From positions 10,620,512-10,684,511 of the forward strand of contig CM073330.1 in assembly GCA_037043015.1 (NCBI GenBank): a stretch of 64,000 nt of DNA. Reading direction: 5' to 3'. The number at the start of each line of letters is the position of its first letter. Positions within the stretch are counted from its first letter, which is position 1. A program made the position numbers and the translations under genes. Source of the stretch: Bryum argenteum (taxonomy: Eukaryota > Streptophyta > Bryopsida > Bryales > Bryaceae). This document shows positions 21,741-33,035 of the stretch, in pieces. The notes beneath the pieces were generated by a model, which saw only the letters and a program-made list of their open reading frames with translations, was not told the origin of the DNA and searched no databases.

Positions 21741-23603
21741 TTCTTTCTCTTTCTCCAGGGTCTTTCTTTCTGGCAACATCCTTCATCTATAGTTTTTTTT
21801 TTTAAAAAAAGATAGATAAATTATCTTCCCCTTTATGGCCATTTCTTATATTTTTTTCTTCTCTTATGTTATTTCTTCTCACTTGTTATGTTAAATCTAA
21901 TTCGTAACCGTTGCTTGGAAGATCGTCATTTGGGAAGTTGCAACTACAAGATGCTTAACTATTAAATTATGATAGGAGCAATCTCACAATTGATTTCTAC
22001 CACCTCTCAAACTTGTTATGTAGCTGATTTCCTCTTAAGAATTATGTTTTCCAAGGTAGCAGCATGCGCATGAAGGAGCGACTAGCTGCAAAGGATCAAC
22101 ATGAGCAACATAGATAAAAACATCAAGACAAGCAATTGCAAGTTTTTGTAAAGAGAGTACATGTTTTTACAACAAGCAATTTTGTGGTAAAGGATTCCAA
22201 GGTAGAGATTTATTTCCATGTACTACAAGGAAATGGGTGTAAAAACGACGAGAAGTTGACACTAAAATGTCCAAATTGACAAGAGCCACCCGAGACTCTT
22301 GTATGTTGTCACCAACCGTTTCGTGTACCAACTCCTAGTCAACAATTTATTTACCTTTAGAGCGTGATATCGGGAAGAATGCTTAAAATTGAGCACTTCC
22401 CTCACCTTTTTTAAACCCTTTACTTTGTTACCATATACTTTACTGCTTGTTTATATAGTAAATTCTTTGAAAAAAATAACATCCTATCAAATCCAAGCTT
22501 AACTCCTTGACTTTATTAATGCAAACAAGGATTTTGGACACTGTGTTGAACTTTTTCTCTAAGTGCATGTGGTTATAGGGGTTCAAGGTTGGAGGATCAT
22601 TTTAAGAATGTCTCGTGCACTAAGACCGCTAGCAGATTGTCTCTAAATCGTCCTCAAACAAATTCCTCTTCTCTTGAGGTAAATGCGATCGACGGAATGG
22701 CAGATCACACGAATTCTTCCTCTCCTGCGGTGGATGCAATCGGCGGATTGGCAATTCCAAGTTCTATCAATTGAATGTTTGTATCCTTAAAAGGTCCTGA
22801 CGTTTGGGCTCATTGAGAATGCAAAGTACGAGGAGTTAGCGATACTCCATGGACCAAGCTTGAGCAGCAGGATGAGTGGCCAAATACGTTTCTTAAGATT
22901 TTGCATGTTTTAAATCTCCAACGTTTATAACTTCTACTTGGTGGTGTTGCAGGTTTGGACCTTGCCGAGGGTTTGTGTTGGTGTGTTTGTGTTTGTTATA
23001 ACTTATTCGATCTCTGCCACGTCGAGTGCAGTAAAAATACTTAGTGACACATATACTTTACGTTTTTTTGAACCAAGTCAACTTCAAACTTTATAATATT
23101 TTCTGTCAATCAATGGGTGTTTGTGTAAATTCTTCCATTGATTGAATTAATGATTTAAGTCCAAGTTTCAAAGTTTGGGTACTCTAACAAAATACTCCAA
23201 ATTCATGCAAATGCCATCAAAGTAAGAAATCATCAATCATGTTATTTTTGTCGAAGTCATGCTTTGGTTTTAAAGGGTTAAGTGGTTTCCACTACAATAA
23301 TCTCATGAAGTATATGGTGGGTTAAAGAAATGAGTTGGAGAAACTTATTACTACCAAGCGTTACTAAAATCTAAAAAACCTCTTGAAATAAAAAATCTTG
23401 TTGAACAAATCAAATGTACGAACGATATAATGAAGCATTAATATTTATGTTGTTTAAATCAAATATAGAAATTAAATATTCATGTGAAATAAAAGAACTC
23501 AAGGTATTGATAGAAGGTCTGGCTAGGTAACTCAAACGTTCTTTGAAGTCCTAAGGGATAATTGAGTACTATGGTGTCGGGAGGCTTCATCTTCAACCAT
23601 GGA
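21741..23603 (+). repeat. Second half of tandem unit 1 (paired with 29440-31430)
   Basis: Colinear with 29440-31430 from agggtctttctttctggcaa to gaggcttcatcttcaaccat, with a few gaps. Landmarks: cttatgttatttcttctcac, gcgcatgaaggagcgactag (gcgcatgaagtagcgactag in the partner), ggtgtaaaaacgacgagaa, and the small open frame at about 22592-22774. Copies differ by many substitutions, so the duplication is old. Confidence 0.7.
22592..22774 (+). CDS. Small unrecognised coding-like segment, conserved between the two tandem units
   Basis: Reads HFKNVSCTKTASRLSLNRP, then QTNSSS, and ends with VDAIGGLAIPSSIN and a stop. The partner at 30441-30572 reads HFRNVASTKTASGLSLDRL and ends VDAIGGLADTSSIS and a stop. 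The frame is kept although the DNA has diverged, and the size difference is an in-frame insertion carrying a second TNSSS...VDAIGGLA-like block. This suggests past coding constraint. No family recognised; it may be an exon of a larger lost gene. Confidence 0.3.
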   Translation, partial: EDHFKNVSCTKTASRLSLNRPQTNSSSLEVNAIDGMADHTNSSSPAVDAIGGLAIPSSIN

Positions 23604-24880
23604 TGTATTATTAATTGATAGTTAAATTTTTTGTAATCTCAATTCAATTAAATTGGCATTATTTTGCTAAAATGGCACATTTCAACTTTAAACGAGCCGT
23701 CAAGAATCAACTTTTAAACGGTCGTCGAGAAATCAACTTCTGAACGACCCGTGAAGATTTCAACTTTTTAAACGGTTGTCGAGAAATCAACTTTTGAACG
23801 GTTGTCAAAAATTCAACTTTTGAACGACCGTCCGAGATAAAAACATCAAGAGAAGCAATTGCAAGTTTTTTTGAGAGAGTATGAGTTTCTACTTCAAGCG
23901 ATTGTGTGGTTAAGCTCAATGTTCGGATATATAAGTTTAAAAATAAATGTTTGTCAAAAATAATATTTGTACTCAAAGTGCACGTGCTTATGCTTAACAT
24001 TAAATGTTTCTTAAAAGTATAGATGTACGTACAAATACAAAATATTTTAAATATATTAGAAGTAGGAAGAAATATGTGTACATATTCTTGACACAAGTAC
24101 GAAACATTCCTTCCACTCATGCACCCATGCCCATATCTATATTTATAATAACTACGCATATCTAAGAAGTACTCACATTTACATTTCTAACAGCAAGTAC
24201 TTTGCAAACATAATGGTGTGCGTGCAATGAAAATCGTCCGCAAGAGTGATGGATAAGAAGAGAGACACCGTGTGTACAAAGTGTGAATGGACGTGCTTTT
24301 GACGAAAACGTAGCAGACGAAGGGCGATGACGAAGACGTAGCAGTCTAGGAGCACGACACACCAAGAGATCCGCACTAGCAAGTTACACTCGCATTTGCT
24401 TTTCTTCAACGTAAACACTTACTTGCATGTTGAATGGATAGTAGAAGTTCTTGATTTTTGCAATTCCGCATTCATTCACGGCTCTAACTTCTAAGGTACG
24501 CAAGTGTAATTCATGCGCTTTCGCTTAATTTCTTGCCTTTGCTATAGCCTAGCATTGCTTTTCGTGAGCAAATCTTTTTTAGGAGTATGGCATTTGGTGC
24601 TTTTTCAGGTGAATGGCGAGACGCATCGGAGGGAAATTAGCGGATAATTATCGGCTCTAGCAACAAAGGTCATAGTAGCAAGAAAAGTCGCAGAACTGCA
24701 GAGGTTTGTAGGGAGAGTACGAGCTGACGATTCTGTTGTTCAGAATTTGAAGGTAGAAATTTAATTTCCTCTACTTTATGCTAATTATGGCTATTGCGGT
24801 TGTTGTGAGTTTTGGTGAGTTGTTTCGGGTATGATGTTTACCGATTCTTGTGAAATATTTTTTGTGCAAGGATCGACCAT
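23604..24880 (+). repeat. Copy 2 of the ADD-gene 5' flank (start of tandem unit 2)
   Basis: Colinear with 17756-18995 and 32745-34055. It carries two copies of the 57-bp tandem unit (near 23935-24050), then gatggataagaagagagacacc, gtgtgaatggacgtgctttt, cttctaaggtacgcaagtg, ttttttcaggtgaatggcg and gggtatgatgtttaccgattct. It diverges from the gene copy at the first coding exon. No long open frame. Confidence 0.7.
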
Positions 24881-24962
24881 TTTAATTTTAATTATTAGAA
24901 CTCGTACAAGAATTCATTTGATGGTTTAAATAGTACACTTTTTAAAATCAATCGTATCTATA

Positions 24963-26536
24963 TCTATATATATAAAAGAACACGATTACCTGCTAGCGAT
25001 CCTTTGCAGGTTGCCCGACCTGATGCAGCCGGTTTTCTCTGTTTGCCCTTGGTGATCCTTCCCGATAGTAGCTTGGTTTGCCCATGAGAGTATACACGGT
25101 ATGAAGAGTTTTAAAGATTTTGAAGGATTTCCGTAGGTGGTACTTGATTGTTATTAAGAATTTATTAAATCTCATTAACATAACAAGAGTCGAAGGGACA
25201 AGGAATGTGGAACATGTGAAATGGAGCAAAGTAAGGAGTTAAGAGGAGATCAACGGAACATGGAACAAGAACTAGGAATTGGGCACGGAGAATGGGAACA
25301 AAAACAAATAATGAGAACCACATGTCAATGTATGATAGGAACTGGGAACAAATTATGGAAATCGGGAACAAATGATGAAACCAAGAAGGGAAATTGGGGG
25401 ATGGCCGGATGGGGGAGCCGGAATCGGGAACAAAGGATGGAAACCACGAATGGGAAATTAGAGGTTGGGAGTGATTAGTAAAGAAAAAGAGAATGGGGAT
25501 CCAGAATAGAACAGAGGACAGTTGGGAAGTAGGGATCCATGGAATGAAGGATATCCTAAAATTCTTATAAAGCAAGGAGATACAATCAACGAGAGAATCA
25601 AGGATAGGGGTCAGTTCTTGAGGAGCACCAAATAAAAAGCTCATCCATCGGGATGAGGGGGAGAAATTAATCAGACATGCATGGTCATGGCCATTATCAG
25701 TTGGTCATGTATACACGACATAAAGAGTAACTGTTCTAAACATTTTAAAGAGTTCTCTAAATGGTATGTGGTTGTTATTAAGAGTTTATTAGATCCCAAT
25801 AATAAAATACAAGGAGTTAAAGAGACAAGGAATATGGAACATAAAAATGGGAGCAAAGAAAGAGTCACTTGAGGGGAGATCAAGGGAACATCGGAGGGGA
25901 ACGAGGAATCGAGATTAAAGGATAAGAATTACGAAAGGAGGATGAGAACTACTAACAAATAATGAGAACCAAGAACGAATGATGGGAACTACATACAAAT
26001 GATGGAAACTAGGAACAAATGACAAAAACCAAAAAGGAAAGTTGTTGAAACACAAAAGAAATGATGAGAACGGGGAACAGGCCAAAGCATGGGTAACCCA
26101 GAAAAAGGGAACGCAGGACATGCTATAACTCTTAAAAAGTAGGAAGACCATTTACGAGGGAACCGAGGATAGGGTGTAGTTTTTGAAGAGCACCAAATAA
26201 AGTGCTTACCCATGGGACGAGGAGAACTTACTCACTAATTAATTGAATAATATTTTATTTTTTATTTTTTTGTCCAAAGGACATCGGTATATAGAAGTCC
26301 TAACCTATATCCTTCGGACTAGGACATCAAAAAGGGCCGATCAAATTTTTTTTTAAAACACGTAAAAAACTAAAAATTTAAACTCAGGTATAAAAAGAAA
26401 TACATAGTTGGAGGATTCTCAATAGGGTATAATTATTTTTTATACCCAGGTCTGAATTTTTTACATGTTTTCATAAATTTTGGTCTTACCTTTTTGATGT
26501 CCGTGTCCGGAGGACACGGGTTAGGACTTGTCCACT
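24963..26536. mobile_element. Insertion in unit 2 with a Helitron-like 5' end and two internal ~590-bp tandem repeats
   Basis: Interrupts the tandem unit relative to unit 1 (where tttacactactgataacctc is continuous). It begins A|TCTATATATATAAAAGAAC, the common 5' terminus of plant Helitrons next to a host A. It ends near a palindrome (CCGTGTCCGGAGGACACGG) followed about 10 nt later by ACTTG and a host T. Inside are two diverged tandem copies, about 25080-25665 and 25690-26220, both purine-rich on the + strand and both ending gagcaccaaataaa...ggga.gaggg. The last 240 bp (26296-26536) have their own inverted termini (agtcctaacc...aggacatcaaaaagg), so a small element may sit inside or at the end. 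No rolling-circle helicase is encoded. Confidence 0.4.
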
Positions 26537-26542
26537 ATTAAT

Positions 26543-27249
26543 AACCTCAAAATGGCACTTATCCAAGTGCCATTTGGCACACTAAAACTTGCATTTGTAT
26601 ACCTGCACGAATGCACGATGTACTTTAAATATCACACTTTTTCTATGAACTCTCTTAGATTTATATAATATCATTCATATTTTATAAAATCACATTCAAA
26701 TTTTATAATGTCACGTGGTTACTCGATTGCCGTTAAAATTGCTACGTGTGCCATTGTAGCGGAGAAACGAGAATTTAATAGAATTGGGGTTTACTATGCA
26801 ACATCTTCAAACTTTATGATTTTTTTCATAAACAACTAGATATTTGGGTTAGTTCTTTCATCGCTTGGAGTGATGATTTTAGTTTATATTTGAAAGGTTG
26901 GATACTAAAGTAGATTATTTGATTTTCATCGGAACCATGTAAGAGAAAAAATTAAGCTTCAAACCTGTTAATATAAGAAACACCCATGCTTAAAGATTTA
27001 ACAATCCTTGTAAAATTATAAATGCACAATGTTATAATAATATCACCATAAATATCAATTAATTTCTATAATATTCATCAAAACATCTCTAATATACACG
27101 TTTTTGATGGTTTTCACCTTTGAATACTAGTCAAAGGGCATTAATTTGTCAAAGGGCAACTATTATCCAACGGTTGTTAAAAAAAAATGTTTTTGAACGG
27201 CACATACGTCATTTAACGAGAATAACCACATTTTAACAGAATTGAGGTT
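26543..27249. mobile_element. AACCTC-terminal inverted-repeat element (copy in unit 2)
   Basis: About 707 bp, the duplicate of 19096-19784. Starts AACCTCAAAATGGCAC and ends CATTTTAACAGAATTGAGGTT. It came along with the segmental duplication rather than by separate insertion, because the flanking sequence is shared as well. Confidence 0.55.
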
Positions 27250-27479
27250 CTAAATAGTAATATTTGTAAATCTATGTTGTCATTATTTGTGTATCCCTCT
27301 TCATCATCTTTTAGACTTGGGTCTTCATGTGAACTACCAATAACTTGATCATGAAGTTGAGTAGAATGACAAATTTATATCTCGGAGCTCCTTGAAACAA
27401 AGTGATCTTTCTTCAAGAGAAACAAGATTGTGATTTATTATAGAATTTGCAATGTGCTGAGTCTCACCACGTCAATGCA

Positions 27480-28540
27480 CTTCCTCTTGTGTTCTCAAAG
27501 AAGCTAATAGAGCGTGCTTTAATCAACTGAAAGTAAAGATATATGGAAGATCTATGAACTATATATGAATTAGATGTTATATTTACCTGCAAAATCTAAA
27601 AATGGACCATAACCACATTATTTACTAATCACATGACATCAACTTGTTTGAGAAATGTACAACCTGCATACAAAGGTATATGTTGTTGTACTAGTGCAAT
27701 AAGACATGATCTCTCACATAAGAGAGATATTTGCTTTGAATTGGCCCCTTCTACGACTTAACTCTCCATTTGAAGTGTTCCTAAGATGTTATACCTGTAT
27801 TTTAGCATCCTAGTTAAACCATATGAATCAACTAGCTAGATAGTTATAATGAAACAACACTTCGAGTCTTTTCACATATAAAGCAATGGGATTTAATCAT
27901 TAAACCCTTTATAAGTCTCATTGAAAACACAAGCTTACAATTGGATGAACAATTTAAAGTAAAGGGTGGAGAAAGATCTTATATTTCCGCTGGAAGTTGT
28001 TGGGAGCATTCAAAGTTCATGGCTAAAAGTTGTTGGAATCATTTGAAGTCCATGGCTGTTGGGATAAATCAGTTTAAGACGCTTTACATATTTAGTAAAA
28101 ATTGGGAGTTTCAATTGACACTTCTAAACAATCTCGTTCTTCCAAATTATCTAGTTGCTTGGATGGAACCTAAAGTAAGAGTGGTATCCATGGGAAACCT
28201 TGAGTATGAAGTTGAGAAATTGCTTCTAAGCTACTAGTGATCACAATTAATTTGTCACTAATAGACTTTTTACAATTAGTCATGATGGTTCTTTACATGT
28301 GGCCACGGTCTAGTATACTTTCCAACTTGCTTGAAGAGTTTTTCCATGTATCTTATTTACTTATATCGTTTCAGAAATGGACGAGCAAAGAAAAATTAAG
28401 ATTGAGGAGATTCAGCCTAAGATTGAGCTTGAGATCAAGAAGTATGTCGACCTCTTGTACAAGCCGTCGTCATTACCGTTGCCCAATATATATATTGATT
28501 TGTTTAACTTTGCGGATCAGTTGCAAAATGTTAAATAAAA
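27480..28540 (+). pseudogene. Unrecognised small gene or gene remnant, present in unit 2 only
   Basis: This 1-kb stretch is missing from unit 1, which keeps only the tail (compare tgcttaactttgtgaatttg with tttgtttaactttgcggatc). Two open stretches stand out. One, 27941-28237, contains GSCWEHSKFMAKSCWNHLK and VVSMGNLEYEVEKLL. The other, 28379-28537, follows an acceptor-like cgtttcag, begins MDEQRKIKIEEIQPKIELEI and ends DLFNFADQLQNVK and a stop. The second is coil-rich and acidic/basic in alternation. Unit 1 probably lost the middle. Function unknown. Confidence 0.25.
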
Positions 28541-29205
28541 CTTCTAAAAGCTCTAATTTATGTTACTTATGTTCTTTAATTATTTGAAATGTTTTAATTT
28601 GTAGTTTTAGTATCCAATTCAATTTAATTTCTCATACTAATTCTCTAATTTTAACATTTGGTTACATAGCCATTTCAAATGAATTTTCCATACTAATTTT
28701 CTCTTCTACTAGATGGTTAATAACCATGTCAGCTTATGTTGCCCATACTAATTCCGTGCCGCAGTATTTAGCTTTTACCCTTACTAATTTGCGAACTGCA
28801 GTATTTAGCTAATAGTCATTTTTCATTGTTCCGCTCATATTAATTTGGGGTTACACTAATTAAACGCCGCCCACATTATATGCAGCAGAGGTTGCACTAA
28901 ATTACATAATATCATCTGATAGTAAGACTCTTCAATTTGGATGGCCGCTTCCCTTACTGATTGAGGCGATCAGGTCTTCAACGTTGAAGAGAAAAGGAAG
29001 AGAACTTTTCCCATCTTAGCATCTTACTCTCAAGTTTTAATTTTCACTTGAGAATATTCTCTCTCATCTTTGGTTTATGCTCTTGGCAAGGGTGGTCCAA
29101 TTGTGGCATCAGGAGTTGTTATTTCGTGATTTTTATAAAGCTTTTATAAGTATGTCGGTACCTAAAGCTCATTGTTAGTAGAACTATTTTCTTACTTAGA
29201 TATGT
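28541..29205 (+). repeat. Third block of tandem unit 2 (paired with 20085-20965 minus its TTAA element)
   Basis: Colinear with unit 1 through ttctcatactaattctctaa, gccgcccacattatatgcag, and cttggcaagggtggtccaat. The TTAA element at 20449-20672 is absent here. Ends just before a unit-2-specific stretch (29210-29440). Confidence 0.65.
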
Positions 29206-29439
29206 TTATTTTGTAAAAGGGGGGGATTAATAAGGTTAGGCGAAAATATTATCAAAATCAGAACTAAAATGAGGAAGTTATGAAGGTTTAAAGTTTGAAG
29301 AATTTCTACATTCTGCTCCCAGTTTGGATTTTCTCGAAACAGTCATTCAGTCTTCATCCAACTTCCCTGTTTTTCATCCAATATCACGTTTTCATCTGTT
29401 ACTGACAATTTTCATCTGGCAACGTCTTTTCTTTCTAGT

Positions 29440-31430
29440 AGGTTCTTTTTCTTTCTGCAGGGTCTTTCTTTCCGGCAACATCCTTCATCTATAGTTGTTT
29501 TTTAATTTTTGTTCTATCCCTTCCCCTTTTTGGCCATTTATTATTTTTCATTCTCCTCTTATGTTATTTCTTCTCACTTGGTATGTTAAATCTAATTTTT
29601 AACCATTACTTGGAAGGCCATCATTTGGGAAGTTGCAACTACAAAACGCTTAACTATTAAATTATGATAGGAGCAATCTCACAATTGATTTCTACTACCT
29701 CTCAAATTTGTTATGTAGCTAATTTCCTCTTCAGAATTAGGGAGGGGAGTTTAAGCTCACAAGCGGTTCTGAATTCTAAGGTATGTATGTATACCTACTG
29801 TATGTGCTTCCCTTTTGTTTCAAGTTGTTTGCTTTCCTTTGTTAGCCATGGCTATGACCTTACAATACTTTTATGAGTGATTTTTTATAGGGGCATGAAA
29901 TTTATGTTTCTTTTAAGGTAGCAAGCATGCGCATGAAGTAGCGACTAGCTGCAAAGAATCAACATCACCAACAGAGATAAAAACATGAAGACAAGCAATT
30001 GGAAGTTTTTGTTGAGAGAGTATAGGTTTTTACTACAAGCGATTGTTTCGTAAAGGATTTTAAGGTAGAGATTTATTTCCATGTACTACAAGAAAATGGG
30101 TGTAAAAACGACGAGAATTTGACACTAAAATGTCAAAATTGACAAGAGTCATTCAAGACTCTTGTATTTTGTCACCAACCATTTTGTGTGCCAACTCCTA
30201 GTCAACAATTTATTTACCTTAGAGCATGATATTGGGAGGAATGTTGAAGTTGAGCACTTCTTTCACTTTTCTTTTTATCTTTTACTTTGTTACCATATAC
30301 TTAACTGCTTGTTTATATAGTAAATTCTTTGAAAAAAAAAATTCCTATCAAATCCATGACTTTATTGATGCAAACAAGGACTTCGGACATTGTGTTGAGC
30401 TTCTTCTCCACAAGCATTTGTTTACATGGGTTCAAGGTTGCATAATCATTTCAGAAATGTCGCGAGCACAAAGACCGCTAGCGGATTGTCTCTAGATCGT
30501 CTTCACACAAATTCCTCTTCTCTTGTGGTGGATGCGATCGGCGGATTGGCGGATACAAGTTCGATCAGTTGAATGTTTGTATCCCTACAAGATCATGACA
30601 TTTGGGCTCATTGTGTTTTATTTTTTTTAGAATATGGTTTTAAGCGATGAGGATGCATGGTACGAGGAGTTAGCAATAGTCCATGGACTAAGCTTTGCCA
30701 ACATGATGAGTGGTCAAATACGTTTCTTAAGATTTTGCATGTTTCAAATCTCCAACATTTATAACCTCTCTACTTGATGGTGTTGCAGGTTCGGACCTTG
30801 CCGAGGGTTTGTTTTGGTGCGGTACTTATTCGATCTTTGTTTTAGGTCCAAGTGCACTAAAAATACTTAGTAACACATTTAGATTAAGTTTCTTAAATCA
30901 AGTCAACTTCAAACTTTATAATATTTTCGGTCAATTAATGTGTATTTGCATAAAATCTCCTATTGATTGAAGCCATGATTTAAGTCCAATTCTCAAAGTT
31001 TGGATACTCTAACATAATACTCCAATTTTATGAATGAAAATGAGGTTAAAGAAAGAAATCATTACTCAAGTTATTTTTGACAAAGTCATGCTTTGGTATT
31101 ATAGGGTTAAGCGGTTTCCACTACAATAGTCTCATGAAGTATACGGTGGATTAAAGAAATGAGTTGGAGAGACTTGTTACTACCAATATTGTTGAAATTT
31201 GAAAAACCTGTTGATATCAAAAATCTTGTTGAACAAATGAAATGTACAAAAAATATAATGAAGTATAAGTTTTTATGTTGTTAAACACTAATTTAGAAAA
31301 TATACAGGTGAAACAAAAAAACTCAAGGTATTTGTAAGAAGGTATGGCTAGGTAACTTGAACGTTCTTTGAGGCCCTAAGGGAATATAGATTACTATAGT
31401 GTGGGGAGGCTTCATCTCCAACCATGCATG
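29440..31430 (+). repeat. Second half of tandem unit 2 (paired with 21741-23603)
   Basis: Colinear with the unit-1 segment. It includes about 190 extra bp near 29740-29930 (with ttctaaggtatgtatgta, gccatggctatgacc) that unit 1 lacks. That extra part resembles the ttctaaggt...gccttggctatagcc segment of the ADD-gene flank, as if parts of that leader occur twice per unit. Contains the small coding-like segment at 30441-30572. Confidence 0.65.
30441..30572 (+). CDS. Small unrecognised coding-like segment (partner of 22592-22774)
   Basis: Reads HNHFRNVASTKTASGLSLDR then LHTNSSSLVVDAIGGLADTS, SIS and a stop. It is shorter than the unit-1 copy by an in-frame block. No start codon near the beginning, so it would be an exon or remnant. 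Unrecognised. Confidence 0.28.
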   Translation, partial: HNHFRNVASTKTASGLSLDRLHTNSSSLVVDAIGGLADTSSIS

Positions 31431-32226
31431 GAGTATGGAATTAGGCTCTTCCGGCTATAGGCAACATAAGGAACCTTTGCTAAGAGTGATCCTAAAATTT
31501 CAATCAACAATTTTCAAACAAATTTCCCAAAGTTTTAGCACACTTATTTTCTCATGGACTATCGCATGTATTGGTCGTATTGTTCGGCTTTGATGAGGTC
31601 CCGTTCAAATCCCATGTAAAAGGCTTGTTCGTTGCCATGTTCACAAAGTAAATGGATAAGAGCTCACTTTTCACAAAAGAATAGTAACTCATATTCTTTC
31701 ACATATGTCCTTTGGTTAAATAATGTAAACATAATACATGTATTTATATTCTTCCTTTCTTTTTAGCACAACCAATCATTCATATCTTTGTTAGACTCAA
31801 AAATACCATCACTCTTTTTCATGATAAGGAAACTTCATTTTAAAAAAATAAAAAAAACTTACAGGATACTCCATAAAGTACTCACACCCATATTTCTAAG
31901 AAGTACTTACACCTATACTTATAAAAAAGTACACGCATCAAGTGAGGCAAATGTAACAACCCAATATTGTAAATGACAAGCAACAACCTTGAAAAGACAT
32001 GACTTCTCGAATTTGAGTCATTTTGGAATAAAATGACTTGGATTAAGTCTAGTTTGTGTAAATAAAAACTGAAGATCTATACAATGAAGTATGAATTGAT
32101 GGCATGCATTATTGTGAGGAAGTTATAGCATTCATTTTGAGCAAGGGGCCAAATTTTGAACGTTTTTCCTTAAAAAGTTCTAGGGCAATCTTCATCATTG
32201 CAAGGCCATTTTATTATTATTCTTCT

Positions 32227-32299
<73 letters not shown>

Positions 32300-32744
32300 T
32301 TTATTTTTTTGAATTTGTTTCTTTCTTTTCTCATGGCTTTTTATTCTTCAAAGGGCGATACTGAGATGAAGGTAAACATCTATGTAGTAGTTGGTGATTT
32401 TCATATTACAATAAGTCGATTGGTAGAATTCTACTCGAAAATGAAAATGATGAGATTATGTAGTCTCTCTTGAGTACTAATACGTTACATTCTTGCAATC
32501 TATGAGGCCTCATGACTCAAAATTTGACCCAAGTGATGTACAACATGTCTACACAAAGATTGCATGGTTTAAATTTCAATAACTTACTTTTATTTCCGTT
32601 CATGATACTTTTTGAAAATGTGTTTCTTTCGCTAAAAATGAGTTTAACCAATTAGGGATAACAAAACCTCTATATCCATCGTAATTGAAGTACAATGATA
32701 TTCTTGTACGTTAACACTCTAAGGACACTCATAACTCAAAGGGC
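31431..32744. other. Intergenic between unit 2 and the ADD-gene flank
   Basis: No gene supported. Contains a perfect AT dinucleotide run at about 32232-32292 and otherwise unremarkable AT-rich sequence. Confidence 0.45.
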
Positions 32745-33035
32745 CCGTACATATGCTTAAAATGAAACGTTTTTTGAAAATAATATTTGTACTCAAAGCC
32801 CACGTACACATGCTTAGAATGAAACGTTTGTCAAAAATAACATTTGTACTTAAAGTGTACTTACATATGCTTAAATTGAAACATTTGTCGAATATAATAT
32901 TTCTACTCAAAGCGCACGTACGTATGCTTAAAATGAAAGGTTTGTCAAAAATAATATTTGTAGGCAAAGCGCACATACGTATACTTAAAATTAAACGTTT
33001 GCCGAAAATAATATTTGTACTTACAAATACAAAAT
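32745..33035 (+). repeat. ~57-bp tandem array upstream of the ADD gene, about five to six copies
   Basis: The unit is like gcttaaaatgaaacgtttgt followed by caaaaataatatttgtac and tcaaagcgcacgtacatat. Copy number varies between the three paralogous flanks: about three near 18035-18180, two near 23935-24050, and five or six here. Because the period is a multiple of three, an open frame of NIIFDKRFILSI-type repeats appears on the minus strand; it is a by-product. Confidence 0.75.

Noticed and set aside
21087-21815. Four overlapping long open frames of about 220 codons on both strands (NPPMYQPT, YQPTNVPT, YIGGLVGW, VHWWVGRL repeats)
   Set aside because: They are the translation of a 24-bp minisatellite whose period is a multiple of three. 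All have the same origin and none shows a codon signature, a non-repeat domain or a plausible start context.
25165-26213. Minus-strand frames of 70-160 codons rich in Phe, Pro and Ser within the unit-2 insertion
   Set aside because: They are translations of the pyrimidine-rich strand of degenerate repeats; the two tandem copies do not keep the same frame or length.
32198-32473. Frame with an alternating Ile-Tyr run
   Set aside because: Produced by the AT dinucleotide microsatellite at 32232-32292.
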